From assembly GCA_964415245.1 (NCBI GenBank), contig CAYQAJ010000051.1, forward strand, positions 1 to 22,958: a stretch of 22,958 nt of DNA, read 5' to 3'. A program made the translations under genes and the position numbers. This stretch comes from CAYQAJ01 sp964415245 (GTDB lineage Bacteria > Planctomycetota > Planctomycetia > Pirellulales > Pirellulaceae). The notes under the pieces are model-generated. The model searched no databases. It was not told where the DNA came from and worked only from the letters and a program-made list of their open reading frames with translations. Below, piece after piece: positions 1 to 6,660 of this stretch (position 1 is its first letter; every line of letters begins with the position of its first letter).

Positions 1-100
1 AGAGCTTATCCAAAAACCGTCGGGGACTGGCTCATTTTGCGCAGTCCGCGGAGCACAATGTGCCTGTCCCCTTCTCCGAGACAGTTTTGCAACAGGCTCT
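1..100. repeat. Nested palindromic (REP-like) repeat, copy 1
   Basis: The left arm gcttatccaaaaaccgtc (4-21) is the same as in the copy at 18285. Inside it lie two inner arms, ggggactggctcattttgc (22-40) and gcacaatgtgcctgtcccc (53-71), which pair with a few mismatches. The right outer arm (80-97) is degenerate, but the outermost agagc/gctct still pair. It ends 7 bp before the tRNA-Arg gene. It could act as a folded RNA element or simply be a mobile REP-type repeat. The left edge is cut close to the window start. Confidence 0.8.
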
Positions 101-107
101 CCGGCGC

Positions 108-179
108 GCCTCGATGGTGAAAAGGAAATCATCCCTTGCTTCTACCAAGGAGTTCCGGGTTCGAGTCCTGGTCGGGGCA
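108..179 (+). tRNA. tRNA-Arg (anticodon TCT)
   Basis: The cloverleaf can be drawn by hand. The acceptor stem is gcctcga/tcggggc (108-114 with 172-178) with one wobble pair. The D stem is gtga/tcat, with a loop containing GG. The anticodon stem is ccttg/caagg (134-138 with 146-150) around loop cttctac, so the anticodon is TCT at 141-143, reading AGA. The T arm is ccggg-ttcgagt-cctgg (155-171). The discriminator base is A179 and CCA is not encoded. The gene starts 7 bp after a palindromic repeat. Confidence 0.9.
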
Positions 180-322
180 CTGGTAAGGCTTGAGACTTGA
201 GGCCTGAGGTTAGCGAACTCAGTGGCGCGGGTTGCGATGGGACGTATGAGGTAAGACGTGTGGACGTAGCCACTTCATCCCTCACGCTTCCTCCCTCTCC
301 TCTCAAGCCTCACGACTAATGC

Positions 323-397
323 GGTGTCCGTGGTGTAAGCGGCTGTGCACGCCTGCCTGTGAAGCAGGAAGTAAGGGTTCAACTCCCTTCGGTCACC
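323..397 (+). tRNA. tRNA-His (anticodon GTG)
   Basis: The anticodon stem cctgc/gcagg (352-356 with 364-368) encloses loop ctgtgaa, giving anticodon GTG at 359-361. The T arm is aaggg-ttcaact-ccctt. As in other tRNA-His genes, an extra 5' G (323) can pair with a C at position 73 (397). The acceptor stem has one T-T mismatch at the fourth pair (327 with 393). The D arm gtgt/gcac has a 10-nt loop with GG. CCA is not encoded. The HNH gene begins 27 bp downstream. Confidence 0.88.
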
Positions 398-424
398 CTT
401 CGTAACGATAAAGACGAATCGATC

Positions 425-1021
425 ATGGTATCCAACTCGCTCCACCGCCCCACGCTGGTGCTCAATCGCAACTGGCAGCCCGTGAACGTGGCCACGGTGG
501 CCCGGGCGCTGGTGCTGTTGTGGAATGAGTCGGTCCGCGTGGTCGATCCCGACGATTACCAGCTTTACGACTGGCAGTCGTGGTCGCGGCTCGCGCCGCG
601 CGCCGGCGAACCGTTCATCCGCGCGGTGCGCCAGCGGCTGCGCGTACCGGAGGTGATCGTGCTGGTCGAGTATGACCGCGTGCCCAACCCGGCCGTCAGC
701 TTCAGCCGCCGCAACATTTTCAAGCGCGACCACTGGACGTGCCAATACTGCGGTCGCCAGCCGGGGGGCGACGAGCTCACGGTCGACCACGTCATGCCGC
801 GCTCGAAAGGGGGCGTGTCGGCGTGGAACAACTGCGTGCTGGCGTGCCTCGACTGCAACAAGCGCAAGGCCGACCGCACGCCCGAGCAGGCCCGTATAAA
901 ACTCCGCCGCGCTCCGGCCCGACCGGCGTGGAAGCCGATCTACGCCCGAGCGTTCGTGCGGATCGAAAGCTGGTCGAAGTTTTTGAGCGAGGCGTACTGG
1001 TCGGTTGAGCTGGAGACGTAG
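425..1021 (+). CDS. HNH endonuclease family protein
   Basis: The product is 198 aa. Its C-terminal half carries a zinc-ribbon HNH nuclease fold: CQYC (106-109), the catalytic pair Asp121-His122, Asn135/Asn136, then CLDC (141-144) followed by NKRK. This is the layout of the short McrA-like HNH proteins, which cut DNA with one divalent metal. The N-terminal part (VLNRNWQPVNV, 12-22) matches a widespread chromosomal family of about 170-200 aa whose biological role is unknown to me. The reading frame stays open upstream into tRNA-His, so the ATG at 425, just after the tRNA, is chosen; no strong ribosome binding site precedes it. No partner methylase gene is nearby, so a restriction role is not supported. 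Confidence 0.85.
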   Translation: MVSNSLHRPTLVLNRNWQPVNVATVARALVLLWNESVRVVDPDDYQLYDWQSWSRLAPRAGEPFIRAVRQRLRVPEVIVLVEYDRVPNPAVSFSRRNIFKRDHWTCQYCGRQPGGDELTVDHVMPRSKGGVSAWNNCVLACLDCNKRKADRTPEQARIKLRRAPARPAWKPIYARAFVRIESWSKFLSEAYWSVELET

Positions 1022-1041
1022 GATCGCGGACGTATTGGTGG

Positions 1042-1169
1042 GTTGTCAGTGGTCCGTTGTCAGTTGTTGGTGGCTGGTGGCTGGTGGCTGGTTGCGGGTT
1101 GTTGGTAGTAGTAGAAGCGCCCTTCACATGGATCCGCTTCCGAACAACTGACAACGGACTACTGACTAC
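1042..1169. repeat. Long imperfect inverted repeat, 27-bp arms
   Basis: Positions 1042-1068 and 1143-1169 are reverse complements at 25 of 27 positions. The units are of the gttgtcagt / aactgacaac type. Between the arms is a GC-poor tandem run of three tggctgg units (1071-1091). It lies between the HNH gene and tRNA-Trp, holds no gene, and belongs to the same style of repeat found at 1323, 1558, 2217, 2592 and 3048. Confidence 0.75.
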
Positions 1170-1209
1170 TGACACGGGCTTCCGCCCGGTCGTTTGCTAA
1201 GCTTTGCGA

Positions 1210-1236
1210 CGGCCCACGAGTCTCACTTGTGGGCCG
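1210..1236 (+). other. Perfect 8-bp hairpin just upstream of tRNA-Trp
   Basis: cggcccac (1210-1217) and gtgggccg (1229-1236) pair perfectly around an 11-nt loop. It ends 5 bp before the tRNA acceptor stem. No run of T follows, so it is not a classical terminator; it could be a processing structure in the tRNA precursor. Confidence 0.55.
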
Positions 1237-1241
1237 CGTGC

Positions 1242-1311
1242 GCGAGCGTGCTCCTGGGAGAGCAGCCAGTCTCCAAAGCTGGCCGACAGGGTTCGAATCC
1301 TTGCGCTCGTG
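1242..1311 (+). tRNA. tRNA-Trp (anticodon CCA), short D arm
   Basis: The acceptor stem gcgagcg/cgctcgt (1242-1248 with 1304-1310) pairs fully with one G-T. The anticodon stem is ccagt/gctgg around loop ctccaaa, giving CCA, which is diagnostic of tryptophan. The T arm is caggg-ttcgaat-ccttg. Only 17 nt separate the acceptor and anticodon stems, so the D arm gctc-ctggga-gagc leaves one base where two are usual (positions 8-9). Total length is 70 nt. It is probably functional but atypical. The 3' CCA is not encoded. Confidence 0.8.
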
Positions 1312-1322
1312 CTTCCAGAGAA

Positions 1323-1582
1323 AGCTGTCAGCTCTCAGCTATCAGCCGGAGGTTCACCGCGAAGGAGCGAAGAGCGCGAAGGGGAAGGATTGGTGTCAGG
1401 TGTCGGATGTCAGGTGTCAGGCTTCAGGTGTCAGGTGTCAGGTTCGGACTTCCGATTCCCGACCTTCTGTTTCCGGCTCTCGACTCTGGTCTCTGGACGC
1501 TCGACTATTCTCCGACTGCCGACTTGCCGCTTCCGGCTCAATCTGTCCGAAGCTGACGGCTGAAGGCTGAGCGCTGACAGCT
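1323..1582. repeat. Inverted repeat pair of 'tcagct'-type units
   Basis: Positions 1323-1347 and 1558-1582 are reverse complements at 22 of 25 positions. The segment between them holds several tandem ggtgtca(g/t) units (about 1395-1441), then non-coding sequence. Reading frames across it are low-complexity and resemble no protein. A further aactgac-type unit follows at 1587-1602. Confidence 0.7.
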
Positions 1583-1659
1583 ATCGAACAACTGACCACT
1601 GACAGAAGCGCCGCGCTTGCTACAATGGCCCGCCGTGTTTGTGTCGTCGGGAATTCGAC

Positions 1660-1666
1660 AAGGAGG
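1660..1666 (+). promoter_or_regulatory. Ribosome binding site that sets the GTG start at 1672
   Basis: aaggagg ends 5 nt before GTG 1672. This strong site favours the GTG over the upstream in-frame ATG at 1639. Confidence 0.75.
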
Positions 1667-1671
1667 AGCTC

Positions 1672-2142
1672 GTGGCAACGGACATCGACAACTTGAAGGA
1701 ACGCCTCAAGCGTTGGACCTTGGTGCTGGGAGTGCTGCAGATTACGGTCGGCTGCATCGTTGGGTTTATCCCGCCGTCGGCCGTGCCGTGGTTTCGCGGC
1801 ATCGTGATGGCGCACATCGAGTTCACGGCCAACGGCGTGTTGATGGTCGCGTTCGGGTTTCTGGTGAAGGAGATGCGGCTGAACCCGCTCGGCCTGTGGG
1901 TGTGGTTCGCGACCTTGCAGATCGGCACGTGGACGAACGGCGCGGCCGGCGTGGCGGGTGCGTTCCTTGGCGCCTCGACGAAGCTGATGCCGACGCTCAA
2001 CGAAAAGTTCCCGCCGCCGCACGGCACCGATAACCCGATCGTCACCGGCCTGCTGCTCGTGTGTGGAGTGACCATCCTGGTGGCCTTGCTGCTCACTCTG
2101 TTCGGCCTCGTGCGGCCGAAGCCGGCGGCGCCAAGTGGCTGA
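1672..2142 (+). CDS. Four-helix membrane protein, hydroxylaminobenzene mutase / styrene-oxide isomerase-like
   Basis: The product is 156 aa with four predicted membrane helices (about 15-34, 41-66, 74-100, 122-146), the size and topology of the hydroxylaminobenzene mutase (HAB) / styrene-oxide isomerase family. Helix 2 begins with a VMAHIEFTANG segment. This resembles the conserved H-x(5)-NG pattern of that family, in which the His of styrene-oxide isomerase binds heme b (here His48). A G-T-W-T-N-G segment near 85-90 also fits. These enzymes rearrange epoxides or N-hydroxylamines in the membrane. Whether this protein binds heme or has such a substrate is inference. The GTG start is chosen for its strong ribosome binding site. 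A stable hairpin follows the stop. Confidence 0.6.
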   Translation: MATDIDNLKERLKRWTLVLGVLQITVGCIVGFIPPSAVPWFRGIVMAHIEFTANGVLMVAFGFLVKEMRLNPLGLWVWFATLQIGTWTNGAAGVAGAFLGASTKLMPTLNEKFPPPHGTDNPIVTGLLLVCGVTILVALLLTLFGLVRPKPAAPSG

Positions 2143-2184
2143 CACCTGAGAAGAAGCAGAGCGGCAGAGCCGCGAGGACAGTGC

Positions 2185-2207
2185 GTGCCGAGGCGGAGCC
2201 TCGGCAC
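2185..2207. terminator. Perfect 10-bp hairpin downstream of the membrane protein gene
   Basis: gtgccgaggc (2185-2194) pairs perfectly with gcctcggcac (2198-2207) around a gga loop, 43 bp after the stop at 2142. There is no T run, so a Rho-independent terminator is only possible; the sequence also has the look of a dispersed genomic hairpin. Confidence 0.4.
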
Positions 2208-2416
2208 GAGAATCAAGAGCTTTCAGCTCTCAGCGGTCAGCCTCAAGCCTCAAGCCTCAACAGGCGGATGTCTACCGCCAAGAGCGCGAAGAATCGTGGT
2301 CTGGTTCCGACGCGTGGCTTCGAAATCGGCGACCTCGCGGGCCCGATTGCGAGCTACGCTTTAGGTGTTCCGTCGTACAACTGACAACTGACAACGGACA
2401 ATGGACGAGCCGCTGG

Positions 2417-2436
2417 ATTCCCGCCGGCGCGGGAAT
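2417..2436. repeat. Short palindrome attcccgc-cggc-gcgggaat
   Basis: Perfect 8-bp arms surround a 4-nt loop. The attccc...gggaat pattern is like the dRS3 repeat known from Neisseria and widely seen in other bacteria. It lies in gene-free DNA. Confidence 0.6.
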
Positions 2437-2510
2437 GACGATGGACCCCAGTCCCCGACCCCCAGCGCCAACCGCCAAACCCTGGCGTCGTTCGCTCCGG
2501 GAAAGCGCGC

Positions 2511-2529
2511 CCTCTCGCGGAGCGAGAGG
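2511..2529. repeat. Short palindrome cctctcgc-gga-gcgagagg
   Basis: Perfect 8-bp arms and a 3-nt gga loop, the same loop as in the hairpin at 2185-2207. It is gene-free and probably a dispersed hairpin. Confidence 0.55.
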
Positions 2530-2631
2530 CGACCGCAACTCCCAACCCCCAACCCCCAAGCTCCAAGCATCAACCCCCTCTCCGAGCTGACGGCCGATAG
2601 CTGAGGGCTGACAGCTCCTTCCGAGGCAACC

Positions 2632-3042
2632 ATGTCCGTGACGCAGAAACTTGCCTGGTTCCATTTGGCGGTCATCGGCCTGACGCTGGTGGTCGTGCTG
2701 GCGCTAGTTCCCTTCTTGGGCAGCGGCGCGCTCTTGGGTTTCATGCTTTTGTGGCTGATGTGGTTTGGGCCATTCGTCTTTCGTCAGAAGCCGGATGACG
2801 CTGCAGGGAACGAGCGCGACCACGGGATCGAGCGGCGATCGTGGGTGCTGGCATACACGTTGTACTGGGTGGTGTTTCTGCTCGTCGCGACCGTGCTGCC
2901 GCCGTTTGTCTACGGACCGGGCGGAGCCGTACCCGTGTGGATCGTGCAGGTGAGCGTTCTGTCGGGCTTCATCATCGTGTACGCGATCGCGTCGATCGCC
3001 ATCCTGGTCCAAAGCGCGAGACGCGCGCGAAACGTTGAGTGA
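2632..3042 (+). CDS. Small integral membrane protein of unknown function
   Basis: The product is 136 aa with four hydrophobic segments (about 10-28, 32-50, 71-90 and 102-126). A charged cytoplasmic-type loop (51-70, rich in D, E, R) separates the two helix pairs, and a short basic tail ends it. No catalytic motif or family signature was recognised. The ATG is preceded by gagg at a suitable distance. It is flanked on both sides by the inverted repeats typical of this part of the window, and lies convergent to the KS-CLF gene downstream. Confidence 0.7.
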   Translation: MSVTQKLAWFHLAVIGLTLVVVLALVPFLGSGALLGFMLLWLMWFGPFVFRQKPDDAAGNERDHGIERRSWVLAYTLYWVVFLLVATVLPPFVYGPGGAVPVWIVQVSVLSGFIIVYAIASIAILVQSARRARNVE

Positions 3043-3047
3043 GGGAA

Positions 3048-3162
3048 AGCTATCAGCTTTCAGCCACCAGCTTTCAGCCGGGGGAACAGGAGAGCGCAGT
3101 GACGGCAAAGTAGCGATCCTTGGCTCTGTGGTGAGCGCGTAAAGACGTAGAGACGTAAAGAC
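3048..3162. repeat. 'ctttcagc' units and an 8-bp triplet repeat
   Basis: Positions 3048-3079 carry three agct(a/t)tcagc-like units of the family seen at 1323 and 2217. At 3139-3162 are three exact-phase 8-bp units: gtaaagac, gtagagac, gtaaagac. The stretch lies between the convergent membrane-protein and KS-CLF genes. Confidence 0.6.
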
Positions 3163-3183
3163 AGAATGTGAATCGTTTCTGTG

Positions 3184-6100
3184 CTACGCCTGCGCCCGAT
3201 TGGATTCAGCGAGGTGGGAATCGGCGAGCAGATCGCGGATCAGCGCGTCGGCCAGCGACTCGGGACACTCGCCTTGGGTCGCATTGCCCGACGCCGAGTT
3301 GTCGATCGAGCGCGTCACGGTTCGCACCTTGGCGAACTCGAGCAGGTTGTTTTCGCCAACGAGCTTGAGCCACCGCTGACAGGCGTCGTAAGGCAACAGC
3401 ACGGCGCGGCGCATGCGGCGCTGGAGCGCGTCGGGCGCGGAGTCGGGCGTGGCATCGGTGTCGAAGGCCGTGGTAATGAGAAAACTCAGAGGGCGATACG
3501 CTTCCCAGATTTTTTGTAGGGCAGCAGCCGTTTTTTCGGGATCGTTGGCCAGTGGGAGTGAGACCGCCGATATGCCCTGTTCGGCGAGCTTGCGGCGGAG
3601 GGCTTGCGCGACTTCGTTCTGACCGACGATGATCGCCGCGCCCGATAGCGGTTTCATCCCATCGGCGAGCGCAGTTGGCGTTGCGTGGGCGCGCTGAGCG
3701 AAGCGATGGCCGACCTGCGCTCCGGTATCCAGTGGCGGTTTGCCATTCGGGGGCGCGGCGGCCGACTGATACCCCTCGACCGGCACCTGCGCAACGTGTG
3801 CCGCGGGCACCGGATGTTGCAAGACGAGGTGGTAGGCGGCGCCTTCCGCGTCGATATCGTTGATGCCTGCCACCAAGTGCCCACCCTGACGGTGCGCGGC
3901 GAGTATCGTTTCCTGGTCGACGAGCCGCACGCTCGAGCCAGCTCTGGCGAGCGATGCACCGGCGCGGGATACGCCATATGTCGCCGCGGCCTTACCGCGA
4001 TCGAGCGCATGCATCGCCGTCAGCAGCGACGCCATGCCCGAAGCGCCTTGCGTGTGTCCGATCTGTCCGACAACCGTGCTCAACCGCAAAGGCCGCGACG
4101 GCGCGCCCGCACCCAATCGCTGCGTGATGGCGGCGATCTCTGCGTCATCCAACCGCGCCACGCCCGTGCCGGCCGTTTCGAGCAGGGCCGTTTGCTCCAG
4201 CCCCGCGTCCAGTCCTTGATAGGCGCGGTCCATCGCCTGTCCCACGGACTGCGTCGCGGATTCGGCGAACCCGGCTCCCACGTCGCGAATGACGGCCCGA
4301 ATCGTGTCGCCGTCGCGCTGTGCGTCGGCCAGTCGCTTCAGCACCAGCACGCCCACGCCTTCTCCGGGAAGGTAGCCGTTGGCGTCGGCGTCGAAGGGCG
4401 CCTTGGCGTCGTCGCCGCGGACGGTGCCCGAGAGCGACAGATACTCGTACATCGGCAGACCCATGGAGCGATGCCCGGCCGCGCAGATGACCATGTCGCA
4501 GTCGCCTTCGCGAAGCTGGTCAACCGCCAGGCACACCGCCGCCAGCGACGAGGCCTGGCCCGAATCGATGGCGGCGGCTCCCCCCATCAGGTCGTAGACC
4601 TTCGTGATTCGCGATGCGAGCGTGCTGGGCGTAAAGCCGCCCGTCTCATCCAATAGGGCGGGCATTCTTTCCAGTAGCTTGTCGCCAAAGGATTCGCAGA
4701 TGGCGTCGATCGCTTCGTTGGCGAGGCCGCGCTCGCGCAGCCCGTGGCGGAGGCTTTCGCAGAACTCGGGCAGATTGAATCCCATCTTCAGGTGTTCGGA
4801 GAACTCGCTGCCGAAGATCGTTCCCACCACGACCGCAACGCGCCGGGCATCGTACGGCTTCTTGTCGTAGCCGGCGTCGGACAGTGCCGCGTCGGTTGCA
4901 TCCAGCACCATCAATTGCAAGGGGTCGGCGTTCTTGACGTGCAGCGGCGGTATCTTGTGTCGCCGCCAGTCGAACTCAAAACCCGTGATGTAGCCGCCGC
5001 GCTGGGCGACGCTGTGATACGGTTTCGCTTCGCCGGGCGAGCACGCCAAGCGAGCATCCCAGCGGTCGGGGGGAGCGTCGATCCTGGCATCGCGGCCGGA
5101 CACGACAAGATCGCAGAACGCCTGCACGGTTCGCGCGCCGGGGTAGATGCAACCGGCGCCGATAATGGCGATGGGTTCCGCGGCGGAGAGCGTGGCGCTT
5201 GGGGGCGGGGCGACGCCGCGAGCTGCTGTTTGGGCCTCTTCCAGATACTCGTCCAACACCACGTGAACGTTCAGCCCCCCGATGCCGAACGAATTCACCG
5301 CCGCCCGTCGAGGATGCCCGTCAGAAAATGCCGGCCAGGGCACGTTCTGCTTAGGTACGTAGAACGGGGCCCGCTCCCAATCGATGCCCGAGTTGAGTTG
5401 GTTTACGCAGATTTGTTGGGGCACGGTCTGGTGCTGGATGGCAAGCACGGCCTTGATCAACCCGATCAGGCCGGCCGATTCCAGCGTGTGTCCGACGTTG
5501 GCCTTCACGCCGCCGATGGGAATTTTGTGGCCGGGTGGAAACTGCCCTTCGAGCATTTCGATCATGGCCTTCATTTCGGTCAGATCGCCGATGCGGGTCG
5601 AGGTGGCATGCGCCTCGACGTACTGCAAGCGGCGAATATCGAGCCCGCCGGCGTAGGCTCGCTGCATGGCCAGCACCTGTCCCTCTTTGCGCGGCGCCCA
5701 GAGGCTTTTGCCTTTGCCGTCGGACGAGACCCCGATCCCGCGAATTACGGCATGTATGGGATCGCCGTCGGCCAGCGCGCGGTCGAGCGTTTTGACCGCG
5801 ATCACCGCGTAGCCTTCTCCGGAAATGAGACCATCGGCCGCTTCGTCGAACGGGCAGCATCCGTGAGCCGATCCCGACTGTGCCTTGGCAAAGAGAATCA
5901 GGCTGTCCGTGCAGAAGTAGGATGCGCCTCCCACGATGGCCATGTCGATGCGGTTCGTGCGCAGGGCCCGCGACGCCATCGCCAGTCCCTGCAAGGCCGA
6001 CGAACATGCGGCGTCCAGGATGAGCGATGGGCCGCTGACGCCGAGCGCCTCGGAGATGATGGCGGCCGCGGTATGGATCGAGGATCGCGGGATGCCGCCC

Positions 6101-6648
6101 GGTCCGCGTCGCGGCAGATCGCGGCGAATTCGGTCCACCAGATTCTGCACGAAGCCTTCCGCGTCACCTCCCACGGCCTCGCGGAACGATGGAAGCTCCA
6201 ACAGATACCGGGCCGACTCGCCGACGCGCACTGCGTAATTCATCTCGCCCGCCACCGGACCGCCAAGATTGTGGCCGACATAGACACCGACATTGCGCAG
6301 CGGCAGATCGAACGGATTCAAGTGGGCGTGGCGGCAGGCTGCGGCAGCAACCTGGCAGATCGTCTGATGGCCGACTTCGGCCGAAGGCAATCGCCGCGCG
6401 GGAATCGGGCATTGCATGGCATCGAACGGCGGGTAATCGATCACTCCGCCCAGCGACATGTACGTCTTGGAACGCACGCCCCGTCGGGAGTCGAAGTGCA
6501 ACTCGCGGTTCAGTCGATCGGGTGGAACCTCGGCGATGGCAGTCCGACCATTGACGAGCAGCTCCCAGAACTCGCTCAGGTTATTGGCGCCAGGAACGCG
6601 GCAGGCCATGCCGATGATCGCCAACGGTGCCTTATCCGATGTCTGCAT
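3184..6648 (-). CDS. KS-CLF type polyketide/PUFA-like synthase with truncated ketoreductase tail
   Basis: The product is 1154 aa with two tandem ketosynthase folds. KS1 (about 8-470) keeps the condensation triad: Cys215 in DAACSSAL, His347 in VEAHATST and His387 in NVGHTLESAG. KS2 (about 490-945) has Gln698 where the Cys should be (DSGQASS) and Ala826 where the first His should be (LETAGTGV), keeping only His865 (GQIGHTQGASG). That is the pattern of a chain-length factor, as in the KS-CLF pair of PfaC-type PUFA and secondary-lipid synthases. After a Pro/Ala-rich linker, residues 1000-1105 look like the first part of a ketoreductase Rossmann domain, but the protein stops before any catalytic Ser/Tyr/Lys. 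No acyltransferase, carrier protein or dehydratase is present here, so partners must lie elsewhere. The role would be elongating an acyl chain. The ATG at 6648 is preferred over the GTG at 6657 because ggag lies 8 nt before it. Confidence 0.88.
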   Translation of the reverse strand: MQTSDKAPLAIIGMACRVPGANNLSEFWELLVNGRTAIAEVPPDRLNRELHFDSRRGVRSKTYMSLGGVIDYPPFDAMQCPIPARRLPSAEVGHQTICQVAAAACRHAHLNPFDLPLRNVGVYVGHNLGGPVAGEMNYAVRVGESARYLLELPSFREAVGGDAEGFVQNLVDRIRRDLPRRGPGGIPRSSIHTAAAIISEALGVSGPSLILDAACSSALQGLAMASRALRTNRIDMAIVGGASYFCTDSLILFAKAQSGSAHGCCPFDEAADGLISGEGYAVIAVKTLDRALADGDPIHAVIRGIGVSSDGKGKSLWAPRKEGQVLAMQRAYAGGLDIRRLQYVEAHATSTRIGDLTEMKAMIEMLEGQFPPGHKIPIGGVKANVGHTLESAGLIGLIKAVLAIQHQTVPQQICVNQLNSGIDWERAPFYVPKQNVPWPAFSDGHPRRAAVNSFGIGGLNVHVVLDEYLEEAQTAARGVAPPPSATLSAAEPIAIIGAGCIYPGARTVQAFCDLVVSGRDARIDAPPDRWDARLACSPGEAKPYHSVAQRGGYITGFEFDWRRHKIPPLHVKNADPLQLMVLDATDAALSDAGYDKKPYDARRVAVVVGTIFGSEFSEHLKMGFNLPEFCESLRHGLRERGLANEAIDAICESFGDKLLERMPALLDETGGFTPSTLASRITKVYDLMGGAAAIDSGQASSLAAVCLAVDQLREGDCDMVICAAGHRSMGLPMYEYLSLSGTVRGDDAKAPFDADANGYLPGEGVGVLVLKRLADAQRDGDTIRAVIRDVGAGFAESATQSVGQAMDRAYQGLDAGLEQTALLETAGTGVARLDDAEIAAITQRLGAGAPSRPLRLSTVVGQIGHTQGASGMASLLTAMHALDRGKAAATYGVSRAGASLARAGSSVRLVDQETILAAHRQGGHLVAGINDIDAEGAAYHLVLQHPVPAAHVAQVPVEGYQSAAAPPNGKPPLDTGAQVGHRFAQRAHATPTALADGMKPLSGAAIIVGQNEVAQALRRKLAEQGISAVSLPLANDPEKTAAALQKIWEAYRPLSFLITTAFDTDATPDSAPDALQRRMRRAVLLPYDACQRWLKLVGENNLLEFAKVRTVTRSIDNSASGNATQGECPESLADALIRDLLADSHLAESNRAQA

Positions 6649-6656
6649 AACGTTCA

Positions 6657-6660
6657 CTCC
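6657..6660 (-). promoter_or_regulatory. Ribosome binding site for the KS-CLF gene
   Basis: On the minus strand ggag lies 8 nt before ATG 6648 and overlaps the alternative GTG at 6657, so the ATG is the better start. Confidence 0.6.

Larger units (their letters stand above)
2217..2617. repeat. Inverted repeat pair enclosing a gene-free stretch
   Basis: Positions 2217-2242 and 2592-2617 are reverse complements at 21 of 26 positions and bracket the gene-free stretch between the two membrane protein genes (2143-2631). Inside are three tandem cctcaag-type units (2241-2259), an aactgacaactgacaac run (2382-2398), two perfect hairpins (2417-2436 and 2511-2529) and tandem caaccccc units near 2545. 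No coding region is supported here. Confidence 0.65.

Noticed and set aside
359..424. N-terminal extension of the HNH protein
   Set aside because: The extension lies inside tRNA-His, including its anticodon loop, so translation there is unlikely.
425..1021. HNH gene as part of a restriction system or a homing element in the tRNA cluster
   Set aside because: The tRNA genes are intact, no intron boundaries are visible, no methylase or transposase is nearby, and the family is a common chromosomal one.
1395..1441. Tandem ggtgtca-type units resembling a CRISPR array
   Set aside because: The units are 7-9 nt, irregular and without unique spacers of constant length; no cas gene is present.
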